Below, in pieces: positions 19,889 to 28,326 of a stretch of 64,000 bases of DNA. The position numbers were made by a program, and so were the translations under genes. Origin of the DNA: an uncultured Pelagibacteraceae bacterium (GTDB lineage Bacteria > Pseudomonadota > Alphaproteobacteria > Pelagibacterales > Pelagibacteraceae); the NCBI GenBank assembly GCA_902541315.1, contig CACBQF010000001.1, forward strand, positions 124,001-188,000. The letters are read 5' to 3'. The number at the start of each line of letters is the position of its first letter. The first letter of the stretch is position 1. The notes beneath the pieces were generated by a model that saw only the letters and a list, made by a program, of their open reading frames with translations, searched no databases and was not told where the DNA came from.

Positions 19889-20910
19889 AAAAAATTTTAG
19901 TTACAGGTGGTTCGGGGTTTATAGGTACAAACTTTGTAAATTTAATTTCATCCAAAAATTATAAAATATTAAATATCGATAAAATATCTGAAGTTTCTAC
20001 TCCAGAAAGGTTCAAAATAATTAAATATCCAAAGAAATATTTTTTTATCAAAAATGATCTTAAAAATTATAAAAAAATTTTGGATACTTTAAAAAAATTT
20101 AAACCTGATTTGATAATAAATTTTGCAGCCGAAAGTCATGTTGATAGATCAATAAATGATCCTCTCAATTTTATCAAAAATAATATAGATCTTTCAATAA
20201 ATCTTTTTTTTGCTTACTCTCATTATTTAAAAATTAAGAAAATAAAATTTTTTCAAATTTCTACTGATGAAGTATATGGATCTCTAATTAAAGGATATTC
20301 AAAAGAAACCGATCCATACGATCCTTCATCACCTTATTCTGCTTCAAAGGGTAGCGTGGATCTTATCGCGTCATCATTTAACAGAACCTATAAAACAAAT
20401 ATTAAAATCATCAATCTTTCGAACAATTATGGACCCTATCAATATCCAGAAAAATTTATACCAACTTTAATATTACATTACTTAAAAAATAAACCTGCAC
20501 CTATTTATGGTAAAGGTAAAAATATTAGAGAATGGATACATGTAAAAGATAGTTGTGAGGCTATTTTAAAAACAATAATGTCTAAGAGAAATTTTAAAAA
20601 GATCAATATTGGTTCAAGTTTACGAGTTTCTAATATAGAGATTGCAAATCTCATTTTTAAAATAATGAAGTCAAAAGGATTGACAGACCTTAGTAAAAAA
20701 AAATTTTTAACGACTGTAAGAGACAGACCTGGCCATGACGAAAGATATGCACTTAATACAAGTTTATTTAAAAAAATAATCAATTATAAAATGCAAAAAA
20801 GTTTAAAAGTTGGATTAGAAGATACAATTAATTGGTATCTAAATAACGAAAATTGGTTAAAAAGTACTCACAAAACTTACAACTACAAAAGGCTCGGTTT
20901 AATTGATTAA
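19885..20910 (+). CDS. rfbB: dTDP-glucose 4,6-dehydratase
   Basis: Extended short-chain dehydrogenase (341 residues) that converts dTDP-glucose to dTDP-4-keto-6-deoxyglucose, the branch-point intermediate for deoxysugars. Motifs: GGSGFIGTNF (NAD Rossmann), FAAESHVDRSI, STDEVYG containing the catalytic D-E pair, YSASK (Y-x-x-x-K catalytic pair), NNYGPYQ, and RPGHDERYALN near the end. It starts at ATG 19885 overlapping the GT2 stop. The downstream neighbour rfbA supplies its substrate. Its AT content looks like that of the rest of the island. Confidence 0.94.
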   Translation: MKKILVTGGSGFIGTNFVNLISSKNYKILNIDKISEVSTPERFKIIKYPKKYFFIKNDLKNYKKILDTLKKFKPDLIINFAAESHVDRSINDPLNFIKNNIDLSINLFFAYSHYLKIKKIKFFQISTDEVYGSLIKGYSKETDPYDPSSPYSASKGSVDLIASSFNRTYKTNIKIINLSNNYGPYQYPEKFIPTLILHYLKNKPAPIYGKGKNIREWIHVKDSCEAILKTIMSKRNFKKINIGSSLRVSNIEIANLIFKIMKSKGLTDLSKKKFLTTVRDRPGHDERYALNTSLFKKIINYKMQKSLKVGLEDTINWYLNNENWLKSTHKTYNYKRLGLID

Positions 20911-21769
20911 AAAAGCAATAATATTATGTGGAGGTACAGGTTCAAGAATGTTTCCTGTAACTAAGTCTGTGAATAAACAATTGCTTCCTTTATTCGACAA
21001 ACCAATGTTTTATTATCCACTGTCTTTAATGATGCTTTCTGGAATTAAAGAATTTATTTTCATAATTAATGAAAGACAAGAAGTCAATTTTAAGAAAGCA
21101 TTAGGTGATGAGAAAGATTTAGGTATTAAAATAAAATTTATTGTGCAATCTAAGCCAAGAGGTCTTCCAGATGCATTTATTTTGTCTCAAAAATTTATTC
21201 ATAATGAGTCTGTGGCAATGATACTTGGTGATAATTTTTTTTATGGAAATATGCTATCACCTATTATAAAAAGCTCTTTTAAAAAAACTCTTGGTTGCAA
21301 TATATACCTTTATCCAAGCAATAATACCTCGGCATATGGAGTGGTAGAATTTGACAGAAAAAATAGAATAAAACGTATTGTTGAAAAACCCAAAAAAACT
21401 AATTCAAATTTAATTATTACAGGACTTTACGTCTTCGACAAAAAAGTTTCAGAATATGCAAAAAAACTAAAACCTTCTAAAAGAGGTGAAATAGAAATTG
21501 TTGATTTAATAAATTTTTATAAAAAAAAAAGGAAGTTAAGTGTAGTCAAGCTTGGCCGGGGATCAGCTTGGATGGATGTTGGTAATTTTCACGATCTACA
21601 TAGTGCTAACAATTTTATTCAAAATATTGAAAGTCGACAAAGTTTTAAAATTGGTTGTTTGGAGGAAATTGCCTTAAATAACAAATGGATAAACAAAAAG
21701 AATATTTTGAATAGAATTAGATTTAATAGAAATAGTAGATATTCTCAGTATTTAAAAAATTTAATTTGA
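20903..21769 (+). CDS. rfbA: Glucose-1-phosphate thymidylyltransferase
   Basis: Makes dTDP-glucose from glucose-1-phosphate and dTTP, the first committed step of the island's pathway. It has 288 residues, normal. Signature LCGGTGSRMFPVTKSVNKQL lies at the N-terminus with the catalytic arginine; GDNFFYG supplies the metal aspartate; AYGVVEFD and VEKPKK are also conserved. The start is TTG at 20903, overlapping the end of rfbB by 8 bp; the conserved N-terminus follows at once and no ATG is available before the nucleotide loop. Confidence 0.94.
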   Translation: MIKKAIILCGGTGSRMFPVTKSVNKQLLPLFDKPMFYYPLSLMMLSGIKEFIFIINERQEVNFKKALGDEKDLGIKIKFIVQSKPRGLPDAFILSQKFIHNESVAMILGDNFFYGNMLSPIIKSSFKKTLGCNIYLYPSNNTSAYGVVEFDRKNRIKRIVEKPKKTNSNLIITGLYVFDKKVSEYAKKLKPSKRGEIEIVDLINFYKKKRKLSVVKLGRGSAWMDVGNFHDLHSANNFIQNIESRQSFKIGCLEEIALNNKWINKKNILNRIRFNRNSRYSQYLKNLI

Positions 21770-21774
21770 AATAG

Positions 21775-22251
21775 ATGCTTCCGATAAAATACAAAAGCAA
21801 GTTGTTTAAAGATAAACGTGGATATCTAATAGAGATAACTCCAAAATTAATGATTTCAAAATTTTCTTACAGTATCTTAACAAATTCGAGAAAAAATGTT
21901 TTAAGAGGTATGCATTTTAATAAAAATATGGATGAAGAAAAATTAGTTTATATAATTGACGGTAAAATTTTTGATGTCACAGTAAATTTAAACAAAGGTA
22001 AAGATTTTGGAAAAATTTTTTACCATAATTTAAAAAAAAATGACGTTCTTTTTATACCAAAAGGATTTGCGCATGGATATTCTTGCTTAGATAAATCAAA
22101 TACAGTTCTTTATCTATTAAATAAAAAATACTCAATCAAAAATAATAGTGGATTTATTTGGAATGATAAAAAATTTAAAATTAAATGGAATATAAGAAGA
22201 CCAAATTTATCCAAGAAAGACAAAAATTTAAAAGAATATATCTTATCGTGA
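21775..22251 (+). CDS. rfbC: dTDP-4-keto-6-deoxyhexose epimerase, RmlC family
   Basis: Cupin epimerase of the RmlC/TylK family, acting at C5 or C3 plus C5 of a dTDP-4-keto-6-deoxysugar. It is short (158 residues against ~180-200) because the N-terminal strands are trimmed. Conserved elements remain: DKRGYLIE, LRGMHF with the active-site histidine, GKIFDVTVNL, IPKGFAHGY, VLYLLNKKYS with the tyrosine region, and GFIWND. The site looks intact, so activity is likely; whether it is a 3,5- or 5-epimerase cannot be read by eye. Its TGA overlaps the GTG start of the reductase gene. Confidence 0.85.
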   Translation: MLPIKYKSKLFKDKRGYLIEITPKLMISKFSYSILTNSRKNVLRGMHFNKNMDEEKLVYIIDGKIFDVTVNLNKGKDFGKIFYHNLKKNDVLFIPKGFAHGYSCLDKSNTVLYLLNKKYSIKNNSGFIWNDKKFKIKWNIRRPNLSKKDKNLKEYILS

Positions 22252-22958
22252 AAACAATTCTAATTTCAGGAGGTCAAGGAAAATTTGCACAAGCAATCAA
22301 AAAAGTTAATTCGAAGTACAAAATCATTGCTCCTAACAAGAATGAGATGAATATTAACAATTTGTCCTCGATAGATAATTTCATTAAGAAAAAAAAGATA
22401 GATTATTTTATTCATGCAGCTGCATTTTCAACTCCTATGATTGATCATAAAAAGAAATTAGAAAAAAGTATTTTAACTAATATTGTGGGAACTGCTAATG
22501 TTACTTTGGCATGTATTAGAAAAAAAATTAAACTTATTTACATTTCAACTAATTTTGTTTACCCAGGAAAACAAGGGAACTATACAGAAAAAAATCATTT
22601 AATGCCCTTTAACGAATATGGTTGGTCCAAACTCGGAGGTGAATGTGCATGCCATATTTATAAAAATTCATTAATTCTGAGAGTTTGTATGAATGATGAT
22701 AATTTTCCACACAAATCAGCTTTTAGTAATTATCTAACTTGCTTTATGAAAAAAACTGACGCAGCAAAATTAACTTTAAAACTTCTAAACAAAAAAGGAA
22801 TAATAAATATTGGGGGAAAAATTCAAAGTGCTTACAATTTTGCAAAAGAAATAAATGCAAATGTAAAAAAAATTAAGATAAACAACAAATCTAAGAATTT
22901 GATTGGAATTAACACGAGTATGAATACAAATAAACTCAAAAAGATCATTAACATATGA
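22248..22958 (+). CDS. dTDP-4-keto-deoxyhexose reductase-like SDR (RfbD-like)
   Basis: Short-chain dehydrogenase of 236 residues, shorter than RfbD (~290). The nucleotide-binding start is ISGGQGKFAQA; FIHAAAFST, STNFVYPG and the catalytic pair in YGWSK (Y-x-x-x-K) follow. It most likely reduces the C4 ketone, the last step of the deoxysugar pathway. The start is GTG at 22248 overlapping the previous TGA; the 5' extension is excluded because it would lie within the epimerase gene. It is followed by an ATGA overlap with the methyltransferase gene. Confidence 0.8.
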   Translation: MKTILISGGQGKFAQAIKKVNSKYKIIAPNKNEMNINNLSSIDNFIKKKKIDYFIHAAAFSTPMIDHKKKLEKSILTNIVGTANVTLACIRKKIKLIYISTNFVYPGKQGNYTEKNHLMPFNEYGWSKLGGECACHIYKNSLILRVCMNDDNFPHKSAFSNYLTCFMKKTDAAKLTLKLLNKKGIINIGGKIQSAYNFAKEINANVKKIKINNKSKNLIGINTSMNTNKLKKIINI

Positions 22959-24136
22959 AAAAAATTAGTTTTTTAAATTTGGGAAAACATCCAATAACAA
23001 ACAATTTTTTGAAAACCAATAAACCTAAAAACGAATTTTTTTATAATCTGAAACTGATCTATCATAAAGAAACCAAATTAGTCTCTTTAGATAACTTTGT
23101 ACCACCAAAAAAAATGTTTAATGATAAATATGCTCACAGAGCATCAGCATCCATAACGATGCAAGAAGCATACAAAAATTTAGCTTATAAAATAAAAAAA
23201 AAGTTTAAACCTAAATCAATTTTAGAAATTGGTAGTAATGATGGTGTTTTCATAAAATATTTTTCAAACATAAATAATGTAGGGGTTGAGCCTTGTAAAA
23301 ATTTGGCAGATCTAACCTCAAAAATGAAAATTGAAACTTATGACAAATTTTGGACATTTCAATTATCAAATAAAATTTTAAGTAAACATGGAAAATTTGA
23401 TATTATCTATTCCGCTAACACAATTAGCCATATTCATAATTTAAATGAGACTTTTAAAGCTATAGAAAATTCACTTAATTCCAATGGAATTTTCATTCTT
23501 GAGGATCCATCATTATTAAAGTCTCTTCAAAAATTATCTTATGATCAATTTTATGATGAACATGCCTATGTATTTTCAATAACTGCACTAAAAAATATTA
23601 CAAAACAAAGTGGTTTAGAAGTATTTAATGTTGAAGAACTTAAAACTCATGGTGGCTCAAACAGAGTGTATTTTAAAAAAGTTAATAACAAAACAATTAA
23701 AATTTCGAATACTGTAAAAAAACATTTATTAAAAGAAAAAAATTTTGGAATGAATAAATTACAAACATATCAAATTTTTGCCAAAAAAGTTTTGAAATCA
23801 AGAAAAAATCTGATAAAAATTTTCCAAAAACTAAAAAAAGAGAAAAAAAACATAATAGGATATGGTGCTACCTACAAATCAAGTACAGTCCTAAATTTTT
23901 GTAAGATTGATAAAAAATTTATAAAATATTTTTTAGATACTACCCCAACAAAAGCTGGTAAATTTACCCCCGGTACTCACATCCCTATAAAAAAATATAA
24001 CGGTATTCCAAGTAACGTCGACTATGCTTTTTTGGGAGCATGGAATTTTAAGGATGAAATATTTAAAAAGGAAAAAAAATTTATTAATAGAGGTGGGAGA
24101 TTTATTACTCATGTCCCCTCCCCAAAAATTTTATGA
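22955..24136 (+). CDS. Sugar C-methyltransferase (TylC3/NovU-like)
   Basis: SAM-dependent methyltransferase of 393 residues with the three-part build of deoxysugar C-3 methyltransferases. The N-terminal domain retains LGKHPITNNFL but lacks every zinc-binding cysteine (first Cys at 114). SAM motif I EIGSNDGVF is at 91-99. The active-site segment FYDEHAYVFS has E202-H203 at the position of the catalytic Glu-His pair. THGGSNR at 231-237 and the C-terminal GYGATYKSSTVLNF and FTPGTHIPI motifs are well kept. Relatives methylate C3 of dTDP-4-keto-2,6-dideoxyhexoses. It overlaps both neighbours as ATGA, so it is an integral part of the pathway. Confidence 0.85.
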   Translation: MKKISFLNLGKHPITNNFLKTNKPKNEFFYNLKLIYHKETKLVSLDNFVPPKKMFNDKYAHRASASITMQEAYKNLAYKIKKKFKPKSILEIGSNDGVFIKYFSNINNVGVEPCKNLADLTSKMKIETYDKFWTFQLSNKILSKHGKFDIIYSANTISHIHNLNETFKAIENSLNSNGIFILEDPSLLKSLQKLSYDQFYDEHAYVFSITALKNITKQSGLEVFNVEELKTHGGSNRVYFKKVNNKTIKISNTVKKHLLKEKNFGMNKLQTYQIFAKKVLKSRKNLIKIFQKLKKEKKNIIGYGATYKSSTVLNFCKIDKKFIKYFLDTTPTKAGKFTPGTHIPIKKYNGIPSNVDYAFLGAWNFKDEIFKKEKKFINRGGRFITHVPSPKIL

Positions 24137-24840
24137 AAATTAAAAAAAACGAGATACTTAAACTAAGAAGTGAATTATCTGGTAACTATAAATCCCTTAA
24201 TTCAATTAAAGATATCAAGAGTTGGTATAGAAATATAATAAAAAAATCTAAAATAAAAATAAAAACCATACCTCTTACTAAATGTAATAATTGGAAAATA
24301 AATACTAAAGGACAAATGATACACACTTCTGGCTCATTTTATAAAGTAGAGGGAATAAGAGTGATTAAAAGTTTCAAAAGAGAAGTGAATAAAGGTTGGG
24401 ATCAACCAATGTTCACAGAGCCTGGCTATGATGGTGGAATATTAGGCCTTTTGAAAAAGGATATAAACAAATCACCGCACTATCTAATTAATGCAAAATT
24501 TGAACCTGGTAACTATAAATTTATTCAATTAAGCCCTACGGTTCAAGCTACGTTTAGCAACATCAAGAGATCTCATGGAGGCAAAGAGGTAAAATATTTA
24601 AAATATTTTAAATATCCAAAAAAAAATAATTGCAAAGTCATCTTTAAACAGTGGGTGTCTGAAGAAGGAGGAAGACTTAAAAATAAGAGAAATCTTGGAA
24701 TTCTGGTTGAACACGTTGGAAAAAGTGAGGTCAGAATTGGATCTGACTTTAAATGGATTACTTTGAAACAGATTAAAGAATTAATTTTAGAAAATGCAAT
24801 TGTAAATCCTCATTTAAGAACCTTGGTTTCTTTTATATAA
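24133..24840 (+). CDS. NDP-hexose 2,3-dehydratase, single-repeat form
   Basis: Member of the NDP-hexose 2,3-dehydratase family (TylX3/EvaA-like), which removes the C2 hydroxyl of dTDP-4-keto-6-deoxyglucose. Conserved blocks: GWDQPMFTEPGYDGGILGLL, FEPGNYKFIQLSPTVQATFSN and YLKYF. Known enzymes are ~460-480 residues made of two similar halves; this one has 235 residues and only one. It begins as ATGA within the methyltransferase end and finishes as TAATG with the next gene, so it is not a truncated relic at a rearrangement edge. It may act as a homodimer. Activity is unproven. Confidence 0.82.
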   Translation: MKIKKNEILKLRSELSGNYKSLNSIKDIKSWYRNIIKKSKIKIKTIPLTKCNNWKINTKGQMIHTSGSFYKVEGIRVIKSFKREVNKGWDQPMFTEPGYDGGILGLLKKDINKSPHYLINAKFEPGNYKFIQLSPTVQATFSNIKRSHGGKEVKYLKYFKYPKKNNCKVIFKQWVSEEGGRLKNKRNLGILVEHVGKSEVRIGSDFKWITLKQIKELILENAIVNPHLRTLVSFI

Positions 24841-25790
24841 TGTACAAACTTGCAATATGGTCTTTTAGTAATCATTTTCAAAATAAAGTTTTTCCAAGTA
24901 TTAAAGATAACAAAAATATTAAGATAAAATATATCTTAACTAAAAAAATTAATAAAAATAAAAATTTTAAAAATGTGAAATGGTTAAAAAATAAAGATGA
25001 GTTAAAATCAAAAAAAAATATAGATTTTGTTTATATTTCCTCAAGAAACTCTGATCATTTCAAAAATATCAAATTTGCATTACAAAACAAAATCAATGTC
25101 ATATGTGAAAAACCAATTTGTTTAAAAACTTCTCAATTAAGACGATTAGTAAAAATTTCAAAAATAAATAAAGTCAGATTTTATGAGATTATACAATATA
25201 AACATCATCCACTATTTTTAAAATTAAAGACAATTTTGAAAAAAAAACTCATTGGTGATATCAAAAAAGTGGAATCAGAATTCAAAATACCATTAAAAGA
25301 AAAGGATAATTTCCGTTTTTCAGAGAAAATGGGAGGTGGTGCAATAAATGATGTTGGATTTTACCCTTTATCAATAATGTTTACTTTATTTAACTCAAAA
25401 AAAATAAATATTTTAAAAAAAAAAATTATAAAAGAAAATAAATTAGATATTAAAGGAAATTTAACTGCTGAAAACGAAAATAAAGTTCTTTTTAAATTAG
25501 CATGGGGTTTCAAGTCATTGTATAAGAACTATATTACAATTATCGGTGCAAATGGTAAAATAAAAGTTAAATTTATTTTTTCAAAAAAAATAATTCAAAA
25601 TGCCGAAATAAAATTTTTACGCACCAAAAACAAAATTTTAAAAATTAAAAAAGCCAATCAAATTAATTTAGCATTTAATGACATTCTTAGATCGGATTTA
25701 AATTATTATAGGGATAATTTAAATTTAAGTTTTTCAATATTAAAAACAATTGAAGTCCTTAAAAAAAAACAGAATGTAATTATATATTAA
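24840..25790 (+). CDS. Gfo/Idh/MocA-family oxidoreductase (probable 3-ketoreductase)
   Basis: 316-residue NAD(P)-dependent oxidoreductase. The Rossmann domain has a diverged glycine loop, then YISSRNSDHF and the family hallmark CEKPICL with the EKP lysine; KHHPLF and GGGAINDVGFYPLS mark the C-terminal catalytic domain. In dideoxysugar pathways the enzyme acting directly after the 2,3-dehydratase is a 3-ketoreductase of this family, which fits its position as the next gene (one-base overlap). Its 3' end overlaps the convergent fkbM-like gene by 11 bp. Function inferred from context. Confidence 0.82.
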   Translation: MYKLAIWSFSNHFQNKVFPSIKDNKNIKIKYILTKKINKNKNFKNVKWLKNKDELKSKKNIDFVYISSRNSDHFKNIKFALQNKINVICEKPICLKTSQLRRLVKISKINKVRFYEIIQYKHHPLFLKLKTILKKKLIGDIKKVESEFKIPLKEKDNFRFSEKMGGGAINDVGFYPLSIMFTLFNSKKINILKKKIIKENKLDIKGNLTAENENKVLFKLAWGFKSLYKNYITIIGANGKIKVKFIFSKKIIQNAEIKFLRTKNKILKIKKANQINLAFNDILRSDLNYYRDNLNLSFSILKTIEVLKKKQNVIIY

Positions 25791-26487
25791 TAAGATCAAA
25801 AAACTTATTAACACTACTACTTTTTGTAAAAAACATCGTAACTCCAATTATATTAATTATTTGGTAATTTTTTTCATTCATTAAATTTATTATTATTTTT
25901 TTATTTTCACTATGTAAATCAAAACTATTATCTTCAACTGAAATCAATTGTGGTTTAATAACATCGAATTTAATACTTTGTATAATATCAATTTCGTTTC
26001 CCTCAGTATCTATATTGAGATAATCACATTGAGTAACATTTTTCTTTTTTAAAAGATCGTTAAGTGTAAAAGCATTAACTTTAATTTCTTTTTGATGATT
26101 ATTTCTTTTTATAAGTGAATTTTGTTGGTTTATTTCAGAATTTTGATAATAAAGTGTTTCTCCACTAAAATTTGTTATAGCACAATTTACATTGAGATCA
26201 TTCGGTCTTGCAATTTTAAACAATTCGATAGAGTCTTCACTTAAATCTATATTCAATCCTCTCCATCCTTTTTGAAAAAGTAAAAAGGTCAAAGAACCTT
26301 TAAAAGGATGATAAGCTCCTATATCAATATAAAAACCAGATTTTAAGTTCTTAAATACACGATTTATAAAGATATCCTCAGCAAATTCTCCATAATGAAA
26401 ATTAGGTTTTTTATTTTTATAAATTTTTTGAATTTTATAAATCCAATTTAAGATTAAATTTTTTTTAATTACAGATTTTATATCCAT
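25780..26487 (-). CDS. FkbM-family methyltransferase
   Basis: SAM-dependent methyltransferase of 235 residues. FkbM signatures are GFYIDIGAYHPFKGSLT (SAM motif I) near residues 50-68, GLNIDLSEDSI, and DYLNIDTEGNE, the acidic post-motif. Such proteins often O-methylate sugars in glycolipids or polysaccharides. It faces the deoxysugar operon and ends the island, 25 bp upstream of lepA on the same strand, so it may be co-transcribed with the translation genes. The substrate is unknown; a sugar hydroxyl of the neighbouring pathway's product is plausible. Confidence 0.85.
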   Translation of the reverse strand: MDIKSVIKKNLILNWIYKIQKIYKNKKPNFHYGEFAEDIFINRVFKNLKSGFYIDIGAYHPFKGSLTFLLFQKGWRGLNIDLSEDSIELFKIARPNDLNVNCAITNFSGETLYYQNSEINQQNSLIKRNNHQKEIKVNAFTLNDLLKKKNVTQCDYLNIDTEGNEIDIIQSIKFDVIKPQLISVEDNSFDLHSENKKIIINLMNEKNYQIINIIGVTMFFTKSSSVNKFFDLINI

Positions 26488-26512
26488 TTTTAAGTGGCCA
26501 AGTATTTGTTAT

Positions 26513-28321
26513 TCATTTTTCTTTATTAATTTTCAAAACACCAATAAAAGCTTCTTGGGGTATTTCTACTCTACCAAATTGTTTAGATCTTGCTTTCCCT
26601 TTTTTTTGTTTTTCAAGTAACTTTCTTTTTCTGTCAGTAGCTCCACCACCATGAATTTTGGTTAATACATCTTTTTTAAACCCTTTGATTGTCTCCCTAG
26701 CTATTATTTTCCCTCCAATTGCAGCTTGAAGCGGTATCATGAAATTATGTCTAGGTATCAAATCTTTTAGTTTTTCACAAACTTCTCTGCCAGTCTTTTG
26801 TGCAAAGTCCTTGTGTATCATCATAGCCAAAGCATCAACAGGTTCACCATTTACTAAAATTCCAAGTTTTACTAAATCACCATCTCTATGACCTATTATC
26901 TCATAATCAAAACTTGCATATCCGCTTGTCATTGATTTTATTCTATCGTTAAAATCAAAAACAACTTCATTAAGTGGAAGTTCGTAAGAAATAACCGCTC
27001 TATTTCCGGAATAACTTAAATTTGTTTGAATTCCTCTTTTGTCCTGACACAATTTAATTATTGATCCTAAATAATTGTCTGGTGTTATAATTGTAGCTTT
27101 TATCCATGGTTCTTCGATCGATTGAATGAGAGTCGGATCAGGCAAACTTGATGGATTTTGTAAATCTTTGATTTCTCCGTTATTCATTTTAACTTTATAG
27201 ACAACACCTGGCGTTGTTGTTAATAAATTTACATCAAATTCTCTTTCTAATCTCTCAGATATAATTTCAAGATGTAGTAATCCTAGAAATCCACATCTAA
27301 ATCCCAAACCTAAAGCTGAAGATGACTCTGCTTCGTAAGAAAAACTTGCGTCATTCAATTGTAATTTTGCCAATCCATCTTTCAGTTTTTGATACTCAGA
27401 GCTGTCCACTGGAAACAAACCACAAAAAACTACTGGTTTACTTGGTTTAAAGCCTGGCAAAGCTTCAACTTTTGGTTTTGAAGCGTCACAAATTGTATCT
27501 CCGACTTTGGTCTCTGATAATACTTTTATACCGGTAGTTATAAATCCTATTTCTCCAGAATTTAGTTCACTAATATCTTTTGGCTTTGGAGTAAATAATC
27601 CAACTTTCTCTACAATATAATCTTGATTAGTTGAAAGCATTTTAATTTTCATATTTTTAATAATTTTACCGTTAATAACCCTGACTAAAATTACAACCCC
27701 AAGATAAGTGTCATACCAACTATCTACTAACAGGCACTTTAAATCTTGATTTAGATTACCCTTTGGTCCAGGAAGCTGATTAACTATTTGTTCCAATATG
27801 TCATCTATACCTTCACCTGTTTTTCCTGAACAGGGAATGGCATTTTCAGTTTCAATACCAATCACATCTTCAATTTGTTTTTTTGTTCTATCTAAATCTG
27901 ATGCTGGTAAATCAATCTTATTTAGAACAGGTATAATCTCATGGTTTATATCCATTGCTTGATAGACATTTGCTAGTGTTTGTGCCTCTACGCCCTGAGT
28001 ACTATCAACAATAAGTATAGAACCTTCACATGCATAGAGAGATCTACTTACCTCATAGCTGAAATCTACATGGCCAGGTGTATCTATTATATTCAAAATA
28101 TATTCTTTACCGTTTTTAGATTTGTAATTAAGTTTCACTGTTTGAGCTTTGATAGTGATACCTCTTTCTCGCTCAATTTCCATTGAGTCTAAAACTTGAG
28201 CTTTCATCTCTCTTTCGGTCAATCCTCCACATTTGTGAATTATTCTATCTGCTATTGTAGATTTGCCATGGTCTATATGTGCAATTATTGCAAAATTTCT
28301 TATATGATCAATTGTGGTCAT
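26513..28321 (-). CDS. lepA: Elongation factor 4 (LepA)
   Basis: Ribosome-associated GTPase of 602 residues. G-domain motifs: AHIDHGKST (P-loop), the RGITIKAQ switch I, DTPGHVDF (G3) and NKIDLP (G4). Domains II, III and V follow, then the LepA-specific C-terminal domain with [12 protein letters not shown] and the basic [19 protein letters not shown] stretch near the end that contacts the ribosome. Length is standard. It lies 5 bp after pheT on the same strand and closes the translation cluster. Confidence 0.97.
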   Translation of the reverse strand: MTTIDHIRNFAIIAHIDHGKSTIADRIIHKCGGLTEREMKAQVLDSMEIERERGITIKAQTVKLNYKSKNGKEYILNIIDTPGHVDFSYEVSRSLYACEGSILIVDSTQGVEAQTLANVYQAMDINHEIIPVLNKIDLPASDLDRTKKQIEDVIGIETENAIPCSGKTGEGIDDILEQIVNQLPGPKGNLNQDLKCLLVDSWYDTYLGVVILVRVINGKIIKNMKIKMLSTNQDYIVEKVGLFTPKPKDISELNSGEIGFITTGIKVLSETKVGDTICDASKPKVEALPGFKPSKPVVFCGLFPVDSSEYQKLKDGLAKLQLNDASFSYEAESSSALGLGFRCGFLGLLHLEIISERLEREFDVNLLTTTPGVVYKVKMNNGEIKDLQNPSSLPDPTLIQSIEEPWIKATIITPDNYLGSIIKLCQDKRGIQTNLSYSGNRAVISYELPLNEVVFDFNDRIKSMTSGYASFDYEIIGHRDGDLVKLGILVNGEPVDALAMMIHKDFAQKTGREVCEKLKDLIPRHNFMIPLQAAIGGKIIARETIKGFKKDVLTKIHGGGATDRKRKLLEKQKKGKARSKQFGRVEIPQEAFIGVLKINKEK

Positions 28322-28326
28322 TTTTA

